Shown piece by piece: positions 7,328 through 16,291 of a DNA stretch of 64,000 nt. How positions within the stretch are numbered: the first letter of the stretch is position 1; each line of letters opens with the position of its first letter. The DNA is from Anaerobiospirillum sp. NML120449 (GTDB lineage: Bacteria; Pseudomonadota; Gammaproteobacteria; Enterobacterales; Succinivibrionaceae). The stretch spans positions 237,801-301,800 of the forward strand of contig NZ_JALKIL010000001.1 of NCBI RefSeq assembly GCF_023051105.1, given 5' to 3'. The notes under the pieces were generated by a model. That model had not been told where the DNA came from, searched no databases, and was given only the letters and a program-made list of their open reading frames with translations. Both the position numbers and the translations under genes were made by a program.

Positions 7328-9754
7328 ATGGGTGCATCCAATTTTAAAGAAAGTATTGACATGATGCGAGCAGAGGGGGCGATCAATAATTTTATTCCCT
7401 TGTCTTCTGTAGTTGCACCTGGCGTTGTTATGGGCAGGGATGGTGAGCTTATCAGCTCCTTCATTGCAAAAGGTATTACTTTTGAGACAGCTGATGATAT
7501 AGAAATTGACCAGGGAATTAACAACCTAAACATCCTGTACAGAACTATTTCTAACAGCAATTATGCCCTCCAGCTGCACCGCCTCCGCAGGCCCATGCAG
7601 GATGAGCTTAACTGCTGTTCAGAAAAGGGATTTGCTCATGAGTTATCAAAAAAGTATAACGAAACAATCGGCAAATCTCGTCTGGTGGCTACTGAGCTCT
7701 ACCTTACCCTCATAATGAAAAGAAGAGGTAAGCTGACTTCCAAATACAGGTCTAAGGATGAAATTGAAGCTGATATAGCAAAGCAACTTGAAGAGTTTGA
7801 AAATGTCTCCTCGCAATTTCAAAGATCATTGAGCAGATTTGACGTGGTAAAGCTTGGAGAGTATGAGTCAAACGGTAAATTATATTCGGATCAGCTTGCA
7901 TTTTATAACTTTCTTCTTACAGGTAAGATGCAGCCTGTAAGAGTTCCTTATGCTCCATTGCATGAGGCTTTAGGTGCAGTACAGATTTTTGCCGGTGCTG
8001 ATACCCTTGAAATCCAAACAGCAGATAGTAAGGCATTTGCTCAGTGTATTGAGTTAAAAGACTATACACAAGATACCTTTTCAGGAATTCTTGATGGTCT
8101 TCTTTATCCTGATAAATCACATGTTAAGCCTTATGTTTTTATTGAGACGCAGACATTCTGCTTCCTCTCCAAAGTAGAGGGACAGAAATTTCTGCAGATT
8201 CAACAGAAACAGCTGCTCGCATCTAATGATGCTGGTGTAAGCCAGATACAGGCAATGGACGAGGCTATCGACGGAGTTATCAATGGCGACTTCTCCATAG
8301 GAGAGTACTCATACAGCCTTATGGTATTTGGAGATTCTGTTGATATTGTCAAACAGAATACTCAGGATGCGGTTAAGAAGCTTCAGGACGAGGGTTTCCT
8401 TCCTATCGTGTCTACACTGGCTTTACCAGCTGCCTTCTTCTCTCAGTTACCTTGTAACTTTGACTATCGACCTCGTATTGCCAGAATTACCTCGAAGAAC
8501 TTTGCTCACCTGGCACCCCTTCATAACTTCGACTCGGGTAAGCGTAATGGAAACCCATGGGGCGAGGCACTCGCGCTTCTGACAACTCCTTCCGACCAGC
8601 CCTACTACTTTAATTTCCACACTTCACCTGCTGGCGAAGACTCCTTTGATAAGAAGACACTTGCCAACACAACCATTATTGGTACATCCGGCTCCGGAAA
8701 AACCGTGTTATTGAACTTCCTGATTGCAATGGCACAGAAGTACCATAATGATGGCTATAAACTCACAACTGTCTTTTTTGATAAGGACTGTGGTGCAGAG
8801 ATTGCCATCAGAGCAATGAAAGGCGGCTATCTTTCAGTTAAGAATGGTATTCCAACTGGATTTAATCCTTTTTATCTGGAGAAGACAGAGGCAAACATTC
8901 AGTTTCTCATCTCCTTCATGAAGCTGCTGATAAAAATGGATGAGCAGCCTATTTTAATCAGTGACGAGCTGGCTCTTACAGAAGCAGTGCGTGCTGTTAT
9001 GGATATGCCACGTGAATTAAGGCGTATAGGTATCATCCCGCAGTTTCTGCCTCAGGGTCTTACCAAGGAAGAAAAAGAGAACTCTTTGGCAAAACGCCTT
9101 TACCGATGGATTGGCAATGGTGATCTTGCATGGGTGTTTGATAACCCTGTAGATACTTTAGATTTCGACAGATACCCTAATTTTGGTATTGATGGTACAG
9201 ACTTCCTTGATAATCCTCAGGTGAGGACTCCGCTGGGTTTCTATCTGCTGTACAGGATGGAAAGTGTACTTGACGGCCGCCGCTTCTTCTTTGTAATGGA
9301 TGAGTTCTGGAAGTGGCTTCTGGATGATGCATTCAGTGACTTTGCCTTCAACAAGCTTAAGACCATTAGAAAGCAAAACGGATTCGGTGTTTTCGCCACC
9401 CAGTCACCATCAGATGTTATCTCCAGCCCGATTGCAAAAGCTGTAATTGAGCAGTCAGCAACGCAGATATTCCTGCCGAATCCAAGAGCTGACAGGGATG
9501 ATTATATAAACGGATTTAAGGTAACTCCGTCCGAGTTCTATCTTATTTCTCAGCTTGGCGAAGACTCCCGTCTTATGTTGATTAAGCAGGGCCATAAATC
9601 CGTGGTTTGCAGGCTTGATCTTTCTGCGTTCCGTAAGGAGCTGAAGATACTCTCCGGCTCTACAGATAATATCCTTCTTGTCGAAGAGCTCATCAAACAA
9701 TACGGTGAAGCCCCGGATAATTGGCTACCTCACTTCTATGAAAACAACAAATAG
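7328..9754 (+). CDS. virB4: VirB4 ATPase
   Basis: An 808-residue ATPase of the VirB4/TrbE family. The Walker A motif is GTSGSGKTVLLNF with the lysine near residue 458. The Walker B region is FFFVMDEFWKWL, and RKQNGFGVFATQSPSDV is the family's conserved Q-loop/sensor block. The N-terminal half is the VirB3-associated domain that contacts the membrane. VirB4 drives pilin extraction and substrate transfer. The length is normal and there is no fusion to VirB3. The gene starts 24 bases after the small basic gene, and virB5 starts 10 bases after its stop. Confidence 0.95.
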   Translation: MGASNFKESIDMMRAEGAINNFIPLSSVVAPGVVMGRDGELISSFIAKGITFETADDIEIDQGINNLNILYRTISNSNYALQLHRLRRPMQDELNCCSEKGFAHELSKKYNETIGKSRLVATELYLTLIMKRRGKLTSKYRSKDEIEADIAKQLEEFENVSSQFQRSLSRFDVVKLGEYESNGKLYSDQLAFYNFLLTGKMQPVRVPYAPLHEALGAVQIFAGADTLEIQTADSKAFAQCIELKDYTQDTFSGILDGLLYPDKSHVKPYVFIETQTFCFLSKVEGQKFLQIQQKQLLASNDAGVSQIQAMDEAIDGVINGDFSIGEYSYSLMVFGDSVDIVKQNTQDAVKKLQDEGFLPIVSTLALPAAFFSQLPCNFDYRPRIARITSKNFAHLAPLHNFDSGKRNGNPWGEALALLTTPSDQPYYFNFHTSPAGEDSFDKKTLANTTIIGTSGSGKTVLLNFLIAMAQKYHNDGYKLTTVFFDKDCGAEIAIRAMKGGYLSVKNGIPTGFNPFYLEKTEANIQFLISFMKLLIKMDEQPILISDELALTEAVRAVMDMPRELRRIGIIPQFLPQGLTKEEKENSLAKRLYRWIGNGDLAWVFDNPVDTLDFDRYPNFGIDGTDFLDNPQVRTPLGFYLLYRMESVLDGRRFFFVMDEFWKWLLDDAFSDFAFNKLKTIRKQNGFGVFATQSPSDVISSPIAKAVIEQSATQIFLPNPRADRDDYINGFKVTPSEFYLISQLGEDSRLMLIKQGHKSVVCRLDLSAFRKELKILSGSTDNILLVEELIKQYGEAPDNWLPHFYENNK

Positions 9755-9764
9755 GAGAATCATT

Positions 9765-10457
9765 ATGAAGCTTAAAAAACTTGCTGCCGCAGTAGTTGTC
9801 TCGGCATCCCTGTCACTCTCCTCCCCGCAAGCCAGTGCTGACGGTATTCCTACCCTAGACCTTTCGGCTATTGCACATATGGTTGATCAGCTTAACCAAA
9901 TGAAGGCTCAGTATGCAATGCTTGAGTCTCAATACAAACAGCTTCAGGCTATGACTGAAAAACTCGAGGGCTATAGCGGTACCGGTGAAGACATAATGAT
10001 GAATGTACTCGAGCAAGTATTTCCTGAAATTGCAGATGTAATATCTGATCTGGAAAACGGCCAATATCCTGACAGGATTGATGAAATATTCAAAGAAAAA
10101 GGCTTTGATAAAGCCTGCACTATCAATGGGTTTGCTGGTCCAGACAAAAGTTTATGTGAGCAGCATTATAAAACTATTGCAGCAACAAGATACCTTTTTG
10201 AGGAGAGCGCTAAAAATGCCAACAAGCAATCTTTAGAGCTCACGCGTCTTGCTGATGAAGTAAAGAATGCCAAAAGCGTGAAAGATGTCGCAGATTTACA
10301 AATACGCATCTCCGAGAAACAGGGACAAATTCAACTAGCTCAGTTTAAAGCTGATCAGTTAGCTCGCCAGATTGACGCAGAAAGAGAGGCAAGAGCAGAG
10401 CGTGTTGGTAATCAGCTGCGCGATGAGCTATTTCGTAGTTACAGGAATACAAACTAG
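9765..10457 (+). CDS. virB5: VirB5-like minor pilin
   Basis: A 230-residue exported protein. The signal peptide (MKLKKLAAAVVVSASLSLSS, cleaved after QASA) is followed by long helices: AIAHMVDQLNQMKAQYAMLE and QYKQLQAMTEKLEGYSG, the pattern of VirB5/TraC tip proteins. The C-terminal half is a charged coiled-coil. ATG 9765 follows taggagaat; an overlapping longer frame from 9678 lies inside virB4 and is not protein-like. VirB5 sits at the pilus tip and helps contact with recipients. The next gene, virB6, starts nine bases downstream. Confidence 0.85.
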   Translation: MKLKKLAAAVVVSASLSLSSPQASADGIPTLDLSAIAHMVDQLNQMKAQYAMLESQYKQLQAMTEKLEGYSGTGEDIMMNVLEQVFPEIADVISDLENGQYPDRIDEIFKEKGFDKACTINGFAGPDKSLCEQHYKTIAATRYLFEESAKNANKQSLELTRLADEVKNAKSVKDVADLQIRISEKQGQIQLAQFKADQLARQIDAEREARAERVGNQLRDELFRSYRNTN

Positions 10458-10465
10458 GATCTGAT

Positions 10466-11788
10466 ATGGATGCATTTTCAAATTTTGGTGCAGAAATACA
10501 GCTGCTTATTTCTGATTACGGTTCTAAAGTAAGCTCATCGCTAATAGACTTACTGACTCCAGTAATTTCAACTGGCATTGTACTGTTTTTTACTGCACGA
10601 GGATTTCTTGTACTTAGTGGCAGAGCTCAGGGCACAATCCCTGATGTTATTGTTGATGCCGGAAAAATTAGCTTAATAGCTTTTTTCGCCCTTACAGGCG
10701 GTAATTACCTCTCATATGCTGTGAGTTCAATGCAGGGACTTGAGACCTTTCTGGCAAAAGTTTTAAGTGATGGAACAGAGACTAGCCCTTGGGGCGTTAT
10801 TGATAAATTCTTCCAGCGAACATATGAATCATGGCAGGCAATGGAGGATTATACGTCCTCAAAGTATTCTGGATTTGACTACATTAGGCATGCTGATGTT
10901 ACCCTCCCTTTATTGGGAGTTGCCGGAGCCTTTCTTGCTGCAGGTACAATTTTATGCATTGTTATAGCATTACTGCTGGTAATCGCTAATTTTTCATTTG
11001 CATTAATGGTTGGCTTTGGTCCGTTATTCATATGCATGTTAATGTTTCCAGTTACCCGTTCATGGTTTGATGGATGGTTTAGGACAACTATCAACACCCT
11101 TTTTGTCGGTATATTTGCTAATGCAATTGCTGTTTTATCGGACACTGTATTAAAGAGTTACACATCTAAAATATTTAGTCTTGTAACATCCGGTTCTAAA
11201 ACAAGCGCCGGTCAAATTATTCAAGAAGTCCTTATCTTTATATGTATTATTATTGCTATTATCTACCTTGTAAAAAATGTAAATAATCTGGCAAGTTCGT
11301 TAACCGGTGGCTCTCAGCTTGCTGTTCCAAACGCGCGCGATTTCACTCAGGCTTCTAGAGATTTATCTAACATTTCTAAGAATCTGAGCAAAGGATTAGG
11401 AGGGGCAGTTGGCGCAGGCGGAAAGGTACTTGGTGCTACAGGCAGATCTATAGCTAAAAGAGGTACTAATGCAGACGGAGAGAAAGAGTGGCAGGCTGGA
11501 TGGGCAACTAAAACTGCAGGATGGGCAGCAGGACATGTTGTAAATAGCATTTCAACGGGATTAGGGGGGCCTCAGTTGTTCCATAGAAATGCCAAATCCT
11601 CATCAGATTCCTCAAAAGATGAATCCAGCACAACCCCTTTGGCAACTAGTATTAACAGGGGCGGTACCGGTGGAGGTGCAGCTAATGACGAAAGCAGCTT
11701 TAACTCCAGTCCTTCGACGAGCTTACAAAATCACATACGAGGCAGCTGGGGACTTGGATCAAGTAATAAGAATGACAAAGCTTCATAG
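10466..11788 (+). CDS. virB6: VirB6-like polytopic channel protein
   Basis: This 440-residue protein has about six to seven hydrophobic helices: VISTGIVLFFTARGFLVLSG, ISLIAFFALTGGNYL, LGVAGAFLAAGTILCIVIALL, FSFALMVGFGPLFICMLMF, TTINTLFVGIFANAIAVLSD and VLIFICIIIAIIYLVKNV. The central 'GPLFI ... F' segment and the aromatic WF..W pair are typical of VirB6/TrbL. It forms the inner-membrane channel. After residue 290 the tail is hydrophilic, Gly/Ser/Ala-rich and probably cytoplasmic or periplasmic and disordered. Long tails of this kind are common in VirB6-like proteins. Cargo genes follow it, which splits the virB order before virB7. Confidence 0.88.
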   Translation: MDAFSNFGAEIQLLISDYGSKVSSSLIDLLTPVISTGIVLFFTARGFLVLSGRAQGTIPDVIVDAGKISLIAFFALTGGNYLSYAVSSMQGLETFLAKVLSDGTETSPWGVIDKFFQRTYESWQAMEDYTSSKYSGFDYIRHADVTLPLLGVAGAFLAAGTILCIVIALLLVIANFSFALMVGFGPLFICMLMFPVTRSWFDGWFRTTINTLFVGIFANAIAVLSDTVLKSYTSKIFSLVTSGSKTSAGQIIQEVLIFICIIIAIIYLVKNVNNLASSLTGGSQLAVPNARDFTQASRDLSNISKNLSKGLGGAVGAGGKVLGATGRSIAKRGTNADGEKEWQAGWATKTAGWAAGHVVNSISTGLGGPQLFHRNAKSSSDSSKDESSTTPLATSINRGGTGGGAANDESSFNSSPSTSLQNHIRGSWGLGSSNKNDKAS

Positions 11789-11922
11789 ACTGGCTGACAC
11801 CACAGCAAGATAAGCATCCATCCCCGCAAGCCATGACAAAACAGCATTTGCCGCTGCTGCTGGCTCAAGCTGCAGCGGTCAGTGCAAACATCAAAACGCT
11901 AACTTCAAACAGGAAATTTGAT

Positions 11923-13071
11923 ATGACCTCTTCAGATACAAGATTAGAAGACAAGGAAATTCAAACCCATAACGACCTCTGCTTGACTCGCTTCTTGGTT
12001 TCAAATTATGCCGATTTTAATAGATATGGTATGAACCAAAATGTTGTGTTTGGAGATATTGGTCTTGAATACAATTCTTTAGATAAGAACTTTTTTAAAT
12101 ATTTTAAAGATGAGCTTAAGACACATGACGTCTTTGGCGAGCCTGATTTGGCTACTCCATCATTTCATTTAGATGATGACATGATGCATATTGCTTTTTC
12201 GTTATCTACATTTGATGGTAAAGAGCATAAAGACTTCCTTAAAAGAGCCAATAATCTTATTGAACAGATGCCGGAGGAAGTAGATAAGTTCTGCCAGGCA
12301 TATGGACATAATTCATTTAATCCTGATAACCCAAATGCTCCGGTTACTCCAGAAAGGCTTCAAGATGCAAGAAAAGGCTGGTTTTTTATTACTGAAGAAT
12401 GCAGACAGATGGCCATGCTTGATACCCTTTTGGACAGATATGGCCAAAATTTTGTTCGTGCAGCAACAGAAGTAATGGACGGCCTTGATAACGATAAACC
12501 AATGCGCAATGAAGATTGCTCGCGTATCAGATCCATTGAGAACGTTGGTGAAATCTTTGCTGCAAAGGCAACTGAGGTCGAAAAACAGATAGACATTAGA
12601 TATGCTGCTTTTAACGACATTCCTGCTCATGAAACTCAGGGGTTTGCCGATTTTAAAACAGATCCTGTTGCTGCTTTTGAACGCATTAACAAAACTGTAG
12701 GAGGTTCCAGCGAACTACTTGAAGTCTCCCTGAAAAATCTAACCAGTAAGAATGCTACAGAAGATGATAAAAAGTCTGTCAAGTACTTAGAGGACCTTTT
12801 ATTATCATATGCTCGTCATGATGTTGACCGACCATCGGCAGAGCCTGGTCTGAAGAATAATGTAGATTTTGATTACCGTACTCTTCAGGTCTATGAAAAT
12901 ACTAAAGAGTTTCTGCAGGAAAGACGTCTGGAAAGAACTGCCGAAAAGGGCTCAGCCACTCAAGAGATTACTTCCTTCAGCGAATTAGCTAAATCAATTG
13001 CCAGCAGAGCTGATAATGCACAATCTGGAAAATCAGTATCATCAAAGCAAGAGTCCAAATTAGCAAGATAA
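11923..13071 (+). CDS. Predicted T4SS cargo protein A (unknown family)
   Basis: A 382-residue soluble, acidic, mainly helical protein that I cannot assign. It has no signal peptide or membrane segment. Near the C-terminus it shows TSFSELAKSIASRAD, then a Ser/Lys-rich linker and the end KQESKLAR. The same arrangement (F-x-D/E-LA-K/Q-A/S-I, linker, short basic end) recurs in the proteins at 13312, 30350, 31724 and 37377. ATG 11923 follows caggaaattt; the frame is open back to 11833, but that part covers the intergenic GC-rich motif. It sits directly after virB6 and before virB7, so it is inside the secretion operon. I infer a VirD4-recruited substrate; its activity is unknown. Confidence 0.6.
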   Translation: MTSSDTRLEDKEIQTHNDLCLTRFLVSNYADFNRYGMNQNVVFGDIGLEYNSLDKNFFKYFKDELKTHDVFGEPDLATPSFHLDDDMMHIAFSLSTFDGKEHKDFLKRANNLIEQMPEEVDKFCQAYGHNSFNPDNPNAPVTPERLQDARKGWFFITEECRQMAMLDTLLDRYGQNFVRAATEVMDGLDNDKPMRNEDCSRIRSIENVGEIFAAKATEVEKQIDIRYAAFNDIPAHETQGFADFKTDPVAAFERINKTVGGSSELLEVSLKNLTSKNATEDDKKSVKYLEDLLLSYARHDVDRPSAEPGLKNNVDFDYRTLQVYENTKEFLQERRLERTAEKGSATQEITSFSELAKSIASRADNAQSGKSVSSKQESKLAR

Positions 13072-13311
13072 GTCCAGGACTTGAAGTGCAGACAAAGCCA
13101 CCTCCTCCCGCAGGCAGTGAAGAATACCTTCATTCATTTAAAGGAAGTTACCACTGCTGCAGCTGGCGCAGCTACAGAAGTCTGCTGCTGGACAGGATGG
13201 CAGGCGGGAAAGAATCGCCCGCAAGCCATAACGAGGCTATAGCCCTAAGATATATATAGAAGCTGCTACTACTTGAGAAGCAGCTTCTTCTGTATGAGTT
13301 AGAGGTTATTT
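13072..13311. repeat. Recurrent GC-rich intergenic element with hairpin
   Basis: The first part (about 13081-13185) closely matches 34196-34290, including 'cccgcaggcagtgaag' and 'accttcattcatttaaa'. A second 'cccgcaagccataa' block follows near 13210. A perfect stem gaagctgct/agcagcttc at 13259-13287 ends in ttcttctg and may act as a weak terminator or leader hairpin. Related blocks precede other cargo genes. Confidence 0.6.
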
Positions 13312-14394
13312 ATGAGACCTGTTTATTTTGATATTGACACTTTAAAAGAAAATAAGACGTTTCAAAATTTCGCTAAGGAGGCTTTGGACAACTCTCCAGA
13401 GCTTTCTTACTTAAAAGGATTAAAAGATACAGATACTTATAAGAGTTTTCCTGATGAAAAATTTCTCAATAAGTTAGGTGACGCTGCTGCTGGCTACATC
13501 GTCAATACTGAAGATGGTATTGAAACACTACCCTATGATCACTTTAGTATTCATAGAATAGAGAATATTGCTACATGGAGAGATTTAGAAGCAAAAAAAC
13601 ATCTCGGTCTTAATAATTATCAGGATCTTGTTGACAGATATCCTATAGATTTACCCTCTGTGCAAGCTGATGAGAGAGGAAGACAAATTGAGGCGGATAC
13701 TTTAACGCCTAGCGGGTATTTGATTGATAAGGCAGTTGAAGACTGGATGAATATCACGAATCAACTGATTGTGGATGCTGCAAAGGGTCATTTCAAAGAT
13801 ATTTTTGGGGACTTTATTATATATCTCTCCGCAAAAAGTCCACCTCTAACTGAATTAACAGATAAGCGAGATGAGCATGGATTTCCAACTTACTATCGCG
13901 ATAGGGTTGAAACAATGGGAGAGGCCGGCCTTCATCTTCCAATGAAGAGCATTTCTTCATTAAAACGTGAGCTTGTTTTAATGTTTGCTGAATGTGATGC
14001 AAATGTCGCTAAAATTACTGGAGAGTTTACTGACCCATACAAGCTTTTAGAGCCGGGCAAAACCAGGACAGATACCGATAATGTACTGGCAGAGGTTTTT
14101 GATAAGGCTGGAATTAGACCGACTGTAGTTGAAGATTTATCAAAGGGTACAAATGACTCTAAATCTTCTAAACCCCTAAATTCAAATAGTGGCAGAACCC
14201 GTACTTATCTTAAAGAGTGCTTTACTGCTTATTTTAAGGAGAATGCCGGGCTTTACAGGAATGAGGACAACAGGGAAAAGCATGACTCCAGGATTGCCAG
14301 TTTCAGTGACCTCGCGCAAGCTATTGTAGATAAGAAGTTTGGAGGGGCTGACAAGTCTGATGTGGTACAGCCAGCGTCAAGTAGAGAAAGGTAA
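13312..14394 (+). CDS. Predicted T4SS cargo protein B (unknown family)
   Basis: A 360-residue soluble protein beginning MRPVYFDIDTLKENKTFQNF; no known domain is recognised. The end has ASFSDLAQAIVDKKFGG, a short linker and PASSRER, the clearest form of the shared C-terminal module. Segments such as LKGLKDTDTYKSFPDEKFL resemble LKETPAYKSFPNQLFDDML in the protein at 37377, and VEDWMNITNQLIVDAAKGHFKDIFG resembles IRSWEAISSKLIRETTKDYMVAVFG there. The two are therefore distant paralogs. It lies between VirB6 and the VirB7-like gene and is preceded by the intergenic repeat. I infer a secreted substrate. Confidence 0.6.
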   Translation: MRPVYFDIDTLKENKTFQNFAKEALDNSPELSYLKGLKDTDTYKSFPDEKFLNKLGDAAAGYIVNTEDGIETLPYDHFSIHRIENIATWRDLEAKKHLGLNNYQDLVDRYPIDLPSVQADERGRQIEADTLTPSGYLIDKAVEDWMNITNQLIVDAAKGHFKDIFGDFIIYLSAKSPPLTELTDKRDEHGFPTYYRDRVETMGEAGLHLPMKSISSLKRELVLMFAECDANVAKITGEFTDPYKLLEPGKTRTDTDNVLAEVFDKAGIRPTVVEDLSKGTNDSKSSKPLNSNSGRTRTYLKECFTAYFKENAGLYRNEDNREKHDSRIASFSDLAQAIVDKKFGGADKSDVVQPASSRER

Positions 14395-14474
14395 AGACAG
14401 AGCGGTTATGTTTAACAGGTTTGGCTATGCTGGGAAGCCCCTGCTGAAAGAACATATGTATTGAGTGATTTTAT

Positions 14475-14702
14475 ATGTTTACATTAAATGATATTTACAA
14501 TGATGATGCTCGTACCTGTATTAATGATTACGTTTCAAAAAGAATTGACATTGTTAAGAACTTCAGGAAGGAAGTCCTGGATTCTATCAACTGCGGGGCA
14601 AAGCCTTTTGCTTTTATTGATGTGCAGCACAACCATAAGTTAGCAGGACAAGATACTGTTTTAAAAGCAAACATGCGACGCGTGTCAACGATGGAGCGTT
14701 AA
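14475..14702 (+). CDS. Small cargo-like protein with TMER tail
   Basis: This 75-residue basic protein starts MFTLNDIYNDDARTC and ends NMRRVSTMER. The last four residues are identical to the ends of the much larger proteins at 30350 and 31724 (VTMER). No family is recognised, and there is no signal peptide. It may be an intact mini-substrate or a remnant in which only the C-terminal delivery signal of a larger gene survives. Two terminators follow it, so the transcript from virB1 onward may end or be attenuated here. Confidence 0.5.
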   Translation: MFTLNDIYNDDARTCINDYVSKRIDIVKNFRKEVLDSINCGAKPFAFIDVQHNHKLAGQDTVLKANMRRVSTMER

Positions 14703-14735
14703 TGTTTGCAGTTCAATATCTGGGATAGTTAGGTC

Positions 14736-14770
14736 AAGGGTGGTAATGCTCTGCATTTACCGCCCTTTTA
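14736..14770 (+). terminator. Rho-independent terminator
   Basis: The stem aagggtggtaa ... ttaccgccctttt is followed by a T-rich tail, 34 bases after the TMER-tailed gene. Confidence 0.7.
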
Positions 14771-14794
14771 TTACATAATGCATATAGTAAATGT

Positions 14795-14838
14795 AAGGAG
14801 TTGTTTGTGCATTGGCAAATGCCTGACGACTCCTTTTA
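14795..14838 (+). terminator. Second terminator or leader hairpin
   Basis: The stem aaggagt ... actccttttat has an inner gcatt/aatgc helix. It follows the first terminator by about 25 bases. Confidence 0.55.
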
Positions 14839-15005
14839 TGTCTACGCTACCTGACATAACCAAAGATGTGATATCTGATACAAACCGGAGCAATCACGTA
14901 ATTATATCAGCCGTTTAAAACTCAGAAACATTGATTAATAGTCGGTATATGAAATACAATAACAAGCATAAGGTTATTTTCTTTTCGTAAGCACGGTAAT
15001 TAAAA

Positions 15006-15287
15006 ATGAATAAACTACCACCAGAAACGCAGGAGGCTTTTGAGAAGCTTGCTGTGTACAACAAGGCCTTATTATTCTTAAGTTCATGCGCTCTTGAAAG
15101 AATTAAGAACGATCATGCTGCTTTCAAGATGTTTACAAGGTATGTGGCTGACACAGATGTAACAACGCTTCTTGCCGATTACAAAGAGGGTGTACTGAGT
15201 GAAGAAGAGTCGACAGAATTACGTAAATTACTGGCCGATTTTGAGATTGATATGAGAGCTCTTGATGCTAATGGTATTGTCTATTAA
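15006..15287 (+). CDS. Small acidic helical protein, unknown
   Basis: A 93-residue acidic protein starting MNKLPPETQEAFEKLAVYN and predicted to be all helical. I recognise no family. It is isolated by two terminators upstream and one downstream, so it is probably a single-gene unit with its own promoter. A similar-sized, similarly insulated acidic gene lies at 35238-35516; the sequences show only loose resemblance. It lacks the basic C-terminal tail of the cargo proteins. A regulatory, immunity or chaperone-like role is conceivable but unsupported. Confidence 0.55.
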   Translation: MNKLPPETQEAFEKLAVYNKALLFLSSCALERIKNDHAAFKMFTRYVADTDVTTLLADYKEGVLSEEESTELRKLLADFEIDMRALDANGIVY

Positions 15288-15321
15288 TTCGACCAGTCTG
15301 AATTTTTTGGCATAAATTAGT

Positions 15322-15349
15322 GCAGAGCTAATAATGGCTCTGCTTTTTT
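15322..15349 (+). terminator. Rho-independent terminator
   Basis: The stem gcagagc ... gctctgc is followed by six T. It ends the small acidic gene just before the virB7-like gene. Confidence 0.8.
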
Positions 15350-15382
15350 ACAACATGTATATACGTAATTAAGGAGCTTAAA

Positions 15383-15535
15383 TTGATTAAGATGTTGATA
15401 CCGTTTATTTTTCTGGCAGGTATTGCCGTAGCTGGTTGTTCAACTTCCCCTCCACCACCACCTCCTGAACCGGAGGGTGACAAGGTTGACATAAATCCGG
15501 TTGAATTCCAGCAGCAGTACAACAACTTTCTATGA
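15383..15535 (+). CDS. virB7: VirB7-like small lipoprotein
   Basis: A 50-codon gene with a short hydrophobic leader (KMLIPFIFLAGIAVAGC) ending in a clear lipobox, VAGC, then a Pro-rich stretch (six prolines in a row) and PVEFQQQYNNFL. Small lipoproteins at this position anchor VirB9 and the outer-membrane core complex. The start is the TTG at 15383, six bases after aaggag; the ATG at 15392 would be too far from that site. The stop is ten bases before virB8, so position, size and lipobox all agree. Confidence 0.8.
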   Translation: MIKMLIPFIFLAGIAVAGCSTSPPPPPPEPEGDKVDINPVEFQQQYNNFL

Positions 15536-15544
15536 GTATGACAT

Positions 15545-16291
15545 ATGGGTATTTTCACTAAAGGTCAAAAGAATATCGAAGAGGTCTCCTCCCCGCAGGC
15601 TTTACCTTCTGTCTCAGACAATGGAAGAGATATTATTAAAAGTGGTTACACATGGGAGACTTCACGACTTCATGAAGTTTACAAGTCAGAGCAGAGAGCA
15701 TGGACTGTTGCCAAAGTGATGGGAGCAGGTTTCGTGCTGTCCTGTATCAGCATTATGTTGCTTATGCCTCTTAAGACTGTTGTCCCGTACGTTATTAAGG
15801 TAGACAACAGTACTGGCATGAGTGAGATCCTGAAAATCGCAAACAAGCGAGACATACCAGCCAGTGAAATGATGCATAAATACTGGCTTTCTCAATATGT
15901 TCTGGCAAGAGAAACATATGATTGGAGAACCCTGAATCAGGAATATACTAAAGTACGTGAACTGAGCCTGCCGAATGTGTTTCAACCATACAGTTCACAG
16001 TTTGGAACTCATGAGGACAGTATAGAGGTTCGTCTTAAAGACAACTATCGTATTCTTGTCAAGCTTAATTCTATCGTTATCAATTCTGACTCAATTGCTA
16101 CTATACGTTTTGTTAAAACTGTCTTTAATAACAAAACTAATACTGAGGAGAGTTCTCAAACATGGACAGCAACTATCGGATTTGAGTACTTCCCTACATA
16201 TGAAGTCAAAGAAGAGAATCGCCTGATTAATCCATTCGGATTTAAAGTTACTTCATACAGAGTTGACCCTGAAATAAGTGGAGTTAAGTAA
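15545..16291 (+). CDS. virB8: VirB8-like inner-membrane protein
   Basis: A 248-residue bitopic protein: a cytoplasmic N-terminus of about 55 residues, one membrane helix (VMGAGFVLSCISIMLLMPL), and a periplasmic NTF2-like domain. Family marks include LKTVVPYVIKVDNSTG, YVLARETYDW and NPFGFKVTSYRVDPE near the end. VirB8 is an assembly hub contacting VirB9 and VirB10. Its stop codon overlaps the virB9 start (TAATG), which indicates translational coupling. Confidence 0.93.
   Translation: MGIFTKGQKNIEEVSSPQALPSVSDNGRDIIKSGYTWETSRLHEVYKSEQRAWTVAKVMGAGFVLSCISIMLLMPLKTVVPYVIKVDNSTGMSEILKIANKRDIPASEMMHKYWLSQYVLARETYDWRTLNQEYTKVRELSLPNVFQPYSSQFGTHEDSIEVRLKDNYRILVKLNSIVINSDSIATIRFVKTVFNNKTNTEESSQTWTATIGFEYFPTYEVKEENRLINPFGFKVTSYRVDPEISGVK

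Larger units (their letters stand above)
14703..15005. other. Insulating gap with two terminators and a possible promoter
   Basis: Two hairpins in series occur here (listed separately). Downstream, 'tatgaaatacaata' (about 14948-14961) could supply a -10 for the next gene. No coding frame is supported. Confidence 0.5.
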
